DNA of 53,037 nt, from positions 1 through 53,037 of the forward strand of contig CAZSNT010000056.1 of the NCBI GenBank assembly GCA_964607765.1, read 5' to 3'. A model generated the notes under the pieces. The model was given only the letters and a program-made list of their open reading frames with translations. It ran no database searches and was not told the origin of the DNA. Source of the stretch: CAZSNT01 sp964607765 (GTDB lineage Bacteria; Verrucomicrobiota; Lentisphaeria; Oligosphaerales; JABHEG01). Made by a program: the position numbers and the translations under genes. Below, in pieces: positions 7,990 through 15,281 of this stretch; the stretch's first letter is position 1, and every line of letters begins with the position of its first letter.

Positions 7990-8367
7990 ATGGGAGGCAA
8001 TTCACAAGTCATCCTGTGCATCGACGACGATCAGGACATTCTCGATTTCTTCGAAATGGTTCTCGGCTCGAAGGGATACAATGTTGTTCTGGCGCCGACG
8101 GCAGAAGATGGTGTCCGCGCGTTCAAGGAGCATGCTCCCGCGCTGGTTTTCTGTGATCTGATGATGGAGGAAGTCGACGCCGGCACCAACTTTGTCAAAG
8201 AGATCAAAGCGCTGGGCAGCTCCGTTCCGATCTACATGGTGACGTCTGTGGGCGACGCGATGAACATGACCACGGGCTTCTCCGATCTCGGTCTGCGCGG
8301 CGTCCTGCAGAAACCGGTGGACATCAGCAATCTGATGCGGATCGTGACGAACGCGTTGGGCGAGTAA
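7990..8367 (+). CDS. Orphan CheY-like response regulator in the hox operon
   Basis: This is a stand-alone receiver domain of 125 residues with no output domain. It has the acidic pair D12/D13, the phosphoacceptor D56 (FCDLMME), the T/S position in VTS (84-86) and K108 (LQKPVD), so it should be phosphorylatable. AAGGAG at 7977-7982 favours ATG 7990 over GTG 7987. It sits between hoxW and rex and is probably cotranscribed. No kinase lies next to it. The kinase/flavoprotein/rhodanese fusion at 15282-17738 has no receiver of its own and is one possible partner; that pairing is only a hypothesis. Confidence 0.85.
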   Translation: MGGNSQVILCIDDDQDILDFFEMVLGSKGYNVVLAPTAEDGVRAFKEHAPALVFCDLMMEEVDAGTNFVKEIKALGSSVPIYMVTSVGDAMNMTTGFSDLGLRGVLQKPVDISNLMRIVTNALGE

Positions 8368-8400
8368 ACCCTCACCGCTGCAGGCAAGGGGCAGAGTACC

Positions 8401-9048
8401 GTGGCGGACCGCGATGGCCCGGGCGGCTTGAGACACACGTCGCTTGAGCGGCTCATGCACTATTTCCACGCGTTGCAGACACTGCGATGCGAACGGGACA
8501 GTGGGTGGGTTGCAAGCGTTGAAATCGCACGCCAGCTGAACCTGGACGACAGTCAAGTCCGGCGTGACCTCGGCAGACTCGGCGTGCGTGGTCACCCTCG
8601 CGTGGGGTTTCGTCTCGCTGAAGTCGTTGACGCTATCACGGATGTGATGGGACTTGGTCAGACGTGGGCGGCGGTGATTGTCGGCCTCGGGCAGTTGGGC
8701 AGTGCTTTGGCGTCATACGACGGGTTCACGGGGTACGGGCTGCGGCTCGTGGGGTTGTTTGACAGCGACAGCCGGAAGCGGGGGAAGGGCTTCGGGGAGC
8801 TGAGTGTCTCGGTTCTGGATGAACTCCCCGACTTCCTCGGCGGCTGCTCGGTGGATATCGGGATAGTCACAGTACCGGCTGTCGGTGCGCAAGACGTCGC
8901 GGACATGCTGGTTGCCGGCGGGGTCAGAGCCATTTGGAATTTTGCGCCGGTGAATCTGACTGTCCCCGAGGATGTGATCGTCCGCAATGAACACATTTCG
9001 GTCGGTCTGGGCGAAGTCATGTATCTGCTGAAGCATCTGGACCGGTGA
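8401..9048 (+). CDS. rex: Redox-sensing transcriptional repressor Rex
   Basis: Rex senses the NADH/NAD+ ratio: it binds DNA when NADH is low and releases when NADH rises, relieving fermentative and hydrogenase genes. The 215-residue protein starts at GTG 8401. It has an N-terminal winged helix (about 36-66, EIARQLNLDDSQVRRDLGRLG) and a Rossmann domain with the dinucleotide loop VGLGQLG (94-100). The C-terminal VPAVGAQ and NFAPVNLTVP are typical of the family. It is the last gene of the hox operon, and Rex-type operators lie at the operon promoter, so autoregulation is likely. Confidence 0.92.
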   Translation: MADRDGPGGLRHTSLERLMHYFHALQTLRCERDSGWVASVEIARQLNLDDSQVRRDLGRLGVRGHPRVGFRLAEVVDAITDVMGLGQTWAAVIVGLGQLGSALASYDGFTGYGLRLVGLFDSDSRKRGKGFGELSVSVLDELPDFLGGCSVDIGIVTVPAVGAQDVADMLVAGGVRAIWNFAPVNLTVPEDVIVRNEHISVGLGEVMYLLKHLDR

Positions 9049-9378
9049 TCGGCGAAGAGCTTGTGCCACGGCGTTTTTCGCTGCGGCTCAGGTTCGGGCG
9101 GCCGATCCGGGTGTTGTCCCGCCACGGTGCGCGGTCCCCCGTCACGGCCGGTCCGGCCGGGGTTGAGGAACCAGCGAATATTACCATTGCCTCACACGAT
9201 CACTTGTTTATTGCGGATTCTCCATCTATCTTAGTAGTGATAGGGGCAAGTGAGAGGCGAATGCTGATCGTTCATTTTTGGGATCGGCGGATTCAACGCA
9301 GCGGGCGCATCCTCCCCCCCCTCTTCCCCTAACGTCCGTTGCCACCGCCGATCCCTCTTTTTCTTCCCGAGCCTGCTC
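9049..9378 (+). promoter_or_regulatory. Gap between rex and the U32 peptidase, with a possible promoter
   Basis: No gene was found in these 330 bases. TTGTTT (9204-9209) and TATCTT (9227-9232) are 17 bases apart and form a plausible sigma-70 promoter for the U32 peptidase, with a leader of about 140 bases. The last 70 bases before the GTG start are pyrimidine-rich and show no clear ribosome-binding site. A short GC-rich palindrome around 9150 is too weak to call a terminator. Confidence 0.4.
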
Positions 9379-11889
9379 GTGAGCGCGTTGTCCATTCCAG
9401 AACTGCTGGCCCCGGCCGGTGAGCGGGACGCTGCCTACGCCGCTTACGAGTACGGCGCTGACGCGGTCTACCTCGGACTGGCACGGTTCTCGGCCCGTGC
9501 AGATGCTGTGAACTTCTCGCTGTCCGAGCTGGCCGATCTTGTGGGGTTTGCGCACTCGCTGTCGCCGTCGCGGCGCGTCTACGTGACGCTCAATACGCTG
9601 CTTCTGGAACGCGAGCTGCCTGAGGTGATCGACGTGCTCATGGCGCTGCGGGAGATGGGGGTCGATGCCCTGATCGTGCAGGACTTGGCGGTTGTTCGGC
9701 TGGTACGGGAGCACGTTCCGGCTCTTCGTCTGCACGCGAGCACGCAGATGGCAATCCACAGTCGCGACGGGTTGACAGCGATCCGGCCTTTGGGGGTTCG
9801 ACGGGCCGTTCTTGCCCGTGAACTGACCCTGGCGGAGATCCGGCAGATGGCGGCTGTCGCGGGGATTGAGACAGAGGTGTTTGTGCACGGGGCACTGTGT
9901 TACGGCTACAGCGGGCTCTGTCTGCTGTCGTCTCACGTGTGCGGGAGGAGCGGGAACCGGGGCAGATGCGCGTACCTCTGTCGGAAGCCGTTCAGGTGTC
10001 GTTCCGCGGCGCCCTCCAAGGCGGGGGCCGCGGCCAAGGCGGGGGGATTGCTGTTCTCCATGAAAGACCTCGCCGTGCGTGACATTGTCAAGGAACTTGC
10101 CGGGGCGGGCGTCAGTGCTCTGAAGATCGAGGGGCGCATGAAGACGCCACGATACGTTGCAGCCACGACCTGTCTGTACCGGCGCTTGCTCGACGGCGGC
10201 CTCTCTCGTGATGAACAACTCCAGATCGAAGGTGATATTGCGACCATTTTCAGTCGGCCGCGGACCCGCTTCTTCAGCCGGGGCCGCAACGCCGGGACTG
10301 TCGTGAGCACATCTCAGATTGGGCACCTGGGCTGCCCGATTGGCCGTGTTGAGCGGATAGTGCGGACGCCGGCGCAGCCGGATTGCCTGCGGTTCCGGGT
10401 CAGCAACCGCGAATTGGAGCGGCATGACGGGCTGCAGGTCGCCGTGAGCGGTCGTGCGCGTGCGTACGGTTTTGCGGCGAGCGAGCTTTGGCACGTGGTG
10501 TCGGAAGGGCGGACACGGGAGTTCAGTGCGCCCGTGGGGACACTGGTGGATGTCGCGTTGCCCGGGGAACATCCGTCGATCGACCCCGGCACCCAGGTTT
10601 ACTGTTCCTCGTCCATGGCTGTAAAGCGGCGCTACGGGTGGTCGTGCCCGAAGCCCGGCGCCATGGCGCAGCGACTGCCGTTGCGGGTGGACGTGGCAGC
10701 CGACAGCGACCGCTTGGTTGTCAGTGCATCGACGCAGCGCCCCGGCGCCGAGGCACCGGTCACCGCGAGGGTTACGCTTGACGGGCCGTTCCCAGTTGCT
10801 CGAACTGCGGGGCAACTGAACACGGCCTTGAACAGCGGGTTCTCACGGCTCGGGGATACGGCCTACAAGCTCGACGCCCTGACAGCCACGGGGGATCTGG
10901 GGCGATTTGTCCCGATCTCCCGGATCAACGCAGTTCGCCGGGAGACCGTCTCCCGCCTCAACGAGAAGCTGGATGCTGAACGCCGGTGTGAGGCGGCACG
11001 CGTCGTTGCCGGTTTGAAGACGGATGGAACTCGGCCGGCGCCCGCGACCGAGCTGACATGGCACGTGAAAGTGGACCGGATTGCTTATGCCGAGGATGTC
11101 CTGTCGGTGGCTTGTCCGGATGAGCTCATTCTTGACATCAGTCGAGATCCGCGCGATGCGATCGAGTCGTTTCTCACTTCGCGAGGCGACGCGACGGCGC
11201 CAGCTTTGAGGTTGGCGCTGCCCACCGTTGTGCGGGCTTGGGAACGTGATCAGATACTCGCCCGGATCAGCGCCCTGCTCGCATGCGGCTGCCGGTGTTG
11301 GCAGGTGGCGGGATTCGCGGGGCTCGGCCTGCTCAGAGAAGCGTCAGGCGGCCGGGGGACGGCCGGCAGTCTGGACGTTACCGCGGACTGGCCGCTGTAC
11401 GTCTCGAATCACGTGGCGGCCAAACAACTTGTTGACGTGGGCTTCCGGGGTGTTGCACTTTCGCCGGAGGCGGGATTGAATGACCTTCGAGACCTTTTCG
11501 CAAGCCTGTGTTGTCCCGCGGAACTCATCGTGTACCAGGACACCCCGCTATGCGTTTCGGAAGTCTGCCAGGGATCGGCTCGCGACACGTGCGAGCACGA
11601 TTGCGATGCGTGTCCGGACAGCGGAAGCGAACTCGTGCTCTCCTCAGACGCCACGCCGGACCTGCTGGCGCTGCAGGACAAGGGCCGGACCATTGTGCTC
11701 AGTGCGCAGCCCATGTCTTTTTCGGGCAGACTCAGTGAACTCACGGCCATCGGGGCCAGTTGCCTCCGAGTCGACTTCATCTGGCGCCGCTATTCGTCTG
11801 CGGAGGTCCGCGACGTCTGGGCCAGACTCCGTGCAGACCGCCCCGTCGACAACACTCACACTGCGAATCTGGACCGTGGGCTCGAGTAG
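9379..11889 (+). CDS. U32 family peptidase, RlhA-like (23S rRNA hydroxylation family)
   Basis: The 836-residue protein starts PELLAPAGERDAAYAAYEYGADAVYLG, typical of U32 proteins. It carries the family signature EVFVHGALCYGYSGLCLLSS near residues 165-185, followed by a Cys cluster (CGRSGNRGRCAYLCRKPFRC) expected to bind an FeS cluster. Downstream lie FSMKDL and LKIEGRMK, then a DUF3656-like insert and a divergent second half. Length and layout fit the RlhA/YdcP subgroup, which hydroxylates a cytidine in 23S rRNA with prephenate-derived chemistry. Peptidase activity is doubtful despite the family name. It is monocistronic and convergent with moeA, 9 bases away. Confidence 0.82.
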   Translation: MSALSIPELLAPAGERDAAYAAYEYGADAVYLGLARFSARADAVNFSLSELADLVGFAHSLSPSRRVYVTLNTLLLERELPEVIDVLMALREMGVDALIVQDLAVVRLVREHVPALRLHASTQMAIHSRDGLTAIRPLGVRRAVLARELTLAEIRQMAAVAGIETEVFVHGALCYGYSGLCLLSSHVCGRSGNRGRCAYLCRKPFRCRSAAPSKAGAAAKAGGLLFSMKDLAVRDIVKELAGAGVSALKIEGRMKTPRYVAATTCLYRRLLDGGLSRDEQLQIEGDIATIFSRPRTRFFSRGRNAGTVVSTSQIGHLGCPIGRVERIVRTPAQPDCLRFRVSNRELERHDGLQVAVSGRARAYGFAASELWHVVSEGRTREFSAPVGTLVDVALPGEHPSIDPGTQVYCSSSMAVKRRYGWSCPKPGAMAQRLPLRVDVAADSDRLVVSASTQRPGAEAPVTARVTLDGPFPVARTAGQLNTALNSGFSRLGDTAYKLDALTATGDLGRFVPISRINAVRRETVSRLNEKLDAERRCEAARVVAGLKTDGTRPAPATELTWHVKVDRIAYAEDVLSVACPDELILDISRDPRDAIESFLTSRGDATAPALRLALPTVVRAWERDQILARISALLACGCRCWQVAGFAGLGLLREASGGRGTAGSLDVTADWPLYVSNHVAAKQLVDVGFRGVALSPEAGLNDLRDLFASLCCPAELIVYQDTPLCVSEVCQGSARDTCEHDCDACPDSGSELVLSSDATPDLLALQDKGRTIVLSAQPMSFSGRLSELTAIGASCLRVDFIWRRYSSAEVRDVWARLRADRPVDNTHTANLDRGLE

Positions 11890-11898
11890 ATTCCCGGG

Positions 11899-13104
11899 CT
11901 ACGCCAGGCTGGCAGTGCTGAAGGGATGGAATGCGACCGGGTCGAGCGCGTTCAGTCCGGCCACTCCCAGGGGAACATCCATCAGGCCGTTGGCTTGGCA
12001 CAGGGCCAGGAGGTGCGCGGAGCCGTGGTAGGCAACCGGGGCCACGCAGCCGTCTGCGCCGAGCGCCGCCGGGATGAACTCCCTGCGGCTCGTTTTGCGC
12101 CGTCGGTATTCGGTGCGGACCGGGAGTGTGACGGCCGCGGGCGGCGCCGGCTGACCGGTGAGGCGTCCGGCGATGCGCCTGACCACGAGGTGGAAACCCA
12201 CGAACACGGAGACGGGGTTGCCAGGAAGGCCGACAGCGACACTGTTCCGGGCGGCCGCAAAGGTGAGAGGCTTGCCGGGCTTCACGGCCACGCGGTCGAA
12301 CAGGAGCCGGAAACCCGCCTGCTCCAGACACGTTGGGACGAAGTCGTAATCGCCCGTCGATACCCCGCCTGTCAGCACGACAATGTCCGCCGCATCCGCT
12401 GCGCGCCGGATTGTGTCGAGAAGCTCATGCTCCTGGTCGGCGGCGTGTTCGTGGAAGACGAGCTCGTAGCCGTGCTCCTCGATCAGGCCCGCCAGCAGCG
12501 GCCCGTTCGTGTCCATGATCTTGCCCGGCGCCAGCTGCTCGGGGGAGTGCACGATCTCGTCACCGGTCACCACCACGGCCATCCGGGCCCGGCGTCGAGC
12601 CGTGACACTGTCGATGCCGCAGGCAACCAGGTTGGCAACGGCGAGGGCATCGAGACGCCGGCCTGCACGAAGGACCACGTCCCCCGTGCGAACGTCTTCT
12701 GCCCGCAGGCAGATATTCGGCTTGCCGCCGTGCCGCGTAACGCGCATTGTCCGCCCGTCCCGCTCAGTGTATTCGACCATGACTACGCGTCCTGCGCCCT
12801 CGGGTACAGGCGCTCCAGTCATGACTTTCACAGCCGTACCGGGCCGCAACGCACGCTTGGGCACACATCCTGCCGGCACTTCCTCAATGACCTGGTAGCA
12901 CTCACGTTCGTCGTCGGCCATGATCGCGTAGCCGTCCATGGCAGACTTGTTGAACGGTGGAAGTTCGAGCTTGGAGCAGGCGTCGGCGGCAAGAACATGA
13001 CCTCGGGCTTCGCTGACAGGTGTGGGGAATGTCTCTACCTCGCGTCCCTCAAGCGTCTGGTCGATGACAGCCAGGGCCTGCTCGAATGTGATCAGATCAG
13101 CCAT
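11899..13104 (-). CDS. moeA: Molybdopterin molybdenumtransferase MoeA
   Basis: MoeA inserts molybdate into adenylylated molybdopterin, giving Mo-cofactor. The 401-residue protein shows PPFNKSAMDGYA (about 49-60), VMTGAPVP, VVVTGDEI, KIMDTNGP, the substrate loop LTGGVSTGDYDFV and VAVGLPGNPVSVFV. It follows the mobA/mobB fusion by 36 bases on the minus strand. The bases just before its ATG are two copies of the heptamer CTGAACA rather than a ribosome-binding site, which is unusual. The call is secure. Confidence 0.95.
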   Translation of the reverse strand: MADLITFEQALAVIDQTLEGREVETFPTPVSEARGHVLAADACSKLELPPFNKSAMDGYAIMADDERECYQVIEEVPAGCVPKRALRPGTAVKVMTGAPVPEGAGRVVMVEYTERDGRTMRVTRHGGKPNICLRAEDVRTGDVVLRAGRRLDALAVANLVACGIDSVTARRRARMAVVVTGDEIVHSPEQLAPGKIMDTNGPLLAGLIEEHGYELVFHEHAADQEHELLDTIRRAADAADIVVLTGGVSTGDYDFVPTCLEQAGFRLLFDRVAVKPGKPLTFAAARNSVAVGLPGNPVSVFVGFHLVVRRIAGRLTGQPAPPAAVTLPVRTEYRRRKTSRREFIPAALGADGCVAPVAYHGSAHLLALCQANGLMDVPLGVAGLNALDPVAFHPFSTASLA

Positions 13105-13117
13105 GTTCAGTGTTCAG
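13104..13117. repeat. TGTTCAG heptamer pair abutting the moeA start
   Basis: Two tandem TGTTCAG units (plus strand) occupy 13104-13117, with degenerate copies continuing across 13118-13158 into the 3' end of the mob gene (TGTTCGG, TCTTCAG). The same heptamer occurs at 48736, 48925 and 52986. Here it replaces the expected ribosome-binding site of moeA. Confidence 0.7.
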
Positions 13118-13140
13118 TGTTTCCTGCTGTCGAGCAGGGC

Positions 13141-14334
13141 TCAGTGTTCGGTCTTCAGGTGCCCCTGTCCGAGGAGGAAACGGTGTTGTTCGGACAAGAG
13201 GGCATGGATCCGAGTCTCGGTCTCGGGCGTGTCGAGCCCGCGCAGCGCCTGGGCCCAGTCGCCCGGGGCAGACTCGCCGCCGATGACCAGATGCGCTGCG
13301 GCCTTCAGCTCAGGCGCGTCCGCCCGCACATCGGCCGCAGCAGCCGGCGCGTCCAGATAGATACGGATATCGCCTTTTCTCTCCAAAGCCAGCTTGTTCG
13401 ACTCGGCCACCACATTCCGGACCTGCGCCGGCAGGCCGTCCAGGAAGGCGGCAAAGGCATCGAGGTCGGTGAAGTAATTGGTCGGCTTGTCCTCTCTCCT
13501 GAGTCCGTGCCCGATTTTGGCGTAGACGGCTTCGGGCAATGCGGCTGCGAGCCGTTCGGCCAGCCACGTTTTGCCGACTTTCCTGCAGGCGCCCGAGATC
13601 ACCCAGATGCGCCGTTTGCCGCCGTCCGTGTTGTTGCGGGAGGCGTCCAGCATCCGGTCGTTGTCTTGCTGCCACCCCCTCCACTCGACGGGGGTGTTGA
13701 TGTTGGCAAAGGAGCCTTGAGAGTCGAAGGTGACAGGCATTGCGTCGAGGTCTTTCCACAGCCGTCGCACGCTGAGTTCACCCTCGTTCAGTGCCGTGGT
13801 GATGCGCGGCAGCAGCCTCTCGTGCACGACGCAGCAGAGCGGGTGGACTCGCGGCGGTGTTTCCCCGGTCACAGCCATTGCCAGGCCGCTGGGGCTGCGT
13901 TGAAACGCATGCAGCAGCTGAGACAGCTCCTTGTGCGAGATCCCCGGCGTGTCACAGGGCACGAACAGAGCGGCATCGGTGTCCGGGGTGGTCGCGACGT
14001 GCGCCAACGCGGCGTCTATTCCCGCGAGCGGGCCACGGCCCGGGTGACGGTCAGAAACGACTGGCACTCCGAACGTACCGTAGCGTTGGGGATCATTCGC
14101 TGACAGCACGACGCGCACCACGCCTGTGTTGGTCAACTCGTCGATGAGATAGCGGATCAACGTCAACCCCGGCGCCCGCTCGAGCAGGCCTTTGGGGCGC
14201 CCTCCCATGCGTGTGGCCGCGCCTCCGGCGAGCACTACCCCCGTGACCCCGGGCAACGCCCGTGTAGAGCCAGAGCGTTTGTCCACCCGCTGATCGTGCC
14301 GCGCCAAGCCGAATTGTGTCTCACTGCGTCCCAT
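13141..14334 (-). CDS. mobA: MobA-MobB fusion: molybdenum cofactor guanylyltransferase plus P-loop GTPase
   Basis: The N-terminal domain is a MobA nucleotidyltransferase that joins GMP to Mo-molybdopterin. It shows GVVLAGGAATRMGGRPKG (LAGG at residues 35-38), DRHPGRGPLAGI and FVPCDTP (about 124-130), and ends with FANINTP. From about residue 240 a second domain begins, RRIWVISGACRKVGKTWLAE with a P-loop at 248-256, which resembles MobB. I chose ATG 14334 (397 residues); the frame is open to 14502, but that extension shows no conserved sequence. Fused Mob proteins are known, so the fusion is credible. It is followed by moeA. Confidence 0.85.
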   Translation of the reverse strand: MGRSETQFGLARHDQRVDKRSGSTRALPGVTGVVLAGGAATRMGGRPKGLLERAPGLTLIRYLIDELTNTGVVRVVLSANDPQRYGTFGVPVVSDRHPGRGPLAGIDAALAHVATTPDTDAALFVPCDTPGISHKELSQLLHAFQRSPSGLAMAVTGETPPRVHPLCCVVHERLLPRITTALNEGELSVRRLWKDLDAMPVTFDSQGSFANINTPVEWRGWQQDNDRMLDASRNNTDGGKRRIWVISGACRKVGKTWLAERLAAALPEAVYAKIGHGLRREDKPTNYFTDLDAFAAFLDGLPAQVRNVVAESNKLALERKGDIRIYLDAPAAAADVRADAPELKAAAHLVIGGESAPGDWAQALRGLDTPETETRIHALLSEQHRFLLGQGHLKTEH

Positions 14335-14519
14335 TGCGTCTCCGGCTCGTTTCCGCGGCCGCAACGGGCGGGCACGGCCAGCAGATGGCTGGGGCATAAA
14401 GTATACAGCCTTGCAGCCAGGTTCGCTTCCGCCCGGCACTCGGTTGCGCGTTGGCCGCAAGGGGCTACCGTACTGACCGATAGAGCGAGAGACGAACATC
14501 ATTTTGGAGGCAGGAGACG

Positions 14520-14906
14520 ATGTGCAGCGGCGGACGGACCGTACCCGCAGAGCCGTGTTTGTTCTGCGCCGACACTTTCCGGGGCGAGATTGTGGCCCGC
14601 TGCGGAACAGTGTTCGCCGTTCCCGACCTGCGCCCGGTCAGCGAGGGGCATCACTTGGTGGTCACGGAGCGGCACACTGCCGACTTCTTCTCGATGACTT
14701 GCGAGGAGCGGAAGGACTGTGACACATTGCTGGGCAGGCTGCGTGAGCAGATACTGGCTGACGACCCCACGGTGACGGGGTTCAATGTGGGAGCAAACTG
14801 CGGCGTGTCCGCAGGTCAGCAGGTCATGCATGCGCACGTGCATCTCATTCCACGGCGGGAGGGGACGCCGGTGAAGGGCGTAATCAGGAACCGACTCAGC
14901 TACTGA
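14520..14906 (+). CDS. HIT family protein (nucleotide hydrolase/transferase)
   Basis: The 128-residue protein has the histidine triad HAHVHLIPRR near residues 105-114. An N-terminal CLFCADT (13-19) and a distal His give the zinc-type layout seen in diadenosine-polyphosphate hydrolase-like HIT proteins. VPDLRPVSEGHHLVVTERH is a normal core strand pair. Substrate cannot be told from sequence. It is the only plus-strand gene in this stretch. It diverges from the mob gene, and its stop overlaps the convergent modE 3' end by a few bases. Confidence 0.9.
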   Translation: MCSGGRTVPAEPCLFCADTFRGEIVARCGTVFAVPDLRPVSEGHHLVVTERHTADFFSMTCEERKDCDTLLGRLREQILADDPTVTGFNVGANCGVSAGQQVMHAHVHLIPRREGTPVKGVIRNRLSY

Positions 14907-15265
14907 AGGTACTCCCGGAAGCAGGCGTCCCTGAGGCGGCCGAACTCGCGAGCGAAGCGGCGGTAGTTGTCGAGGAACTGCTCCCCGTCAGGCGTCAACT
15001 TGCATCCTCCGCCGGTTCGCCCACCCGTGCGGCGCACGACGACCTTCCAGCCCAAGCCCTGTTCGATGGCGTTCAAGTGTCGCCAGGCAGTCCGATACGA
15101 CATACCCATACTCCTGGCTGCGGCCGTCAGTGTGCCCTGTTCCCGGATGGCCTGAAGCAGGGCAGCTCTGCCGTCCCCAAAGAACGGCGTGCCGCCACGT
15201 TCGAGCCAGATCCGGTATCTGACTTCGAGTTCGGCAGTCGGCACGTTGTCGTTGCTGTTTCCCAC
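14900..15265 (-). CDS. modE: ModE-type transcriptional regulator, DNA-binding domain only
   Basis: The 121-residue protein matches the N-terminal winged-helix domain of ModE, the molybdate-responsive regulator. Visible parts are FFGDGRAALLQAIREQGTLTAAARSMGMSYRTAWRHL and RRTGGRTGGGCKLTPDGEQFL. There is no C-terminal molbindin (TOBE) domain, so how molybdate is sensed is unclear. The gene lies 16 bases after the kinase fusion, at the end of the moaA-moaC-MOSC/Mog-fdhD operon. A ModE-like operator at 21050-21073 suggests autoregulation of that operon. Confidence 0.85.
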   Translation of the reverse strand: MGNSNDNVPTAELEVRYRIWLERGGTPFFGDGRAALLQAIREQGTLTAAARSMGMSYRTAWRHLNAIEQGLGWKVVVRRTGGRTGGGCKLTPDGEQFLDNYRRFAREFGRLRDACFREYLQ

Positions 15266-15281
15266 GGCTCTGTCCCGGACG

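Noticed and set aside
9226..10815. 529-codon minus-strand frame opposite the U32 peptidase
   Set aside because: Antisense shadow; the U32 family signature on the plus strand is unambiguous.
11926..14103. 725-codon open frame on the plus strand opposite moeA and the mob gene
   Set aside because: It is the antisense shadow of two well-supported genes, with no recognisable motif. Long antisense frames are expected at this GC content.
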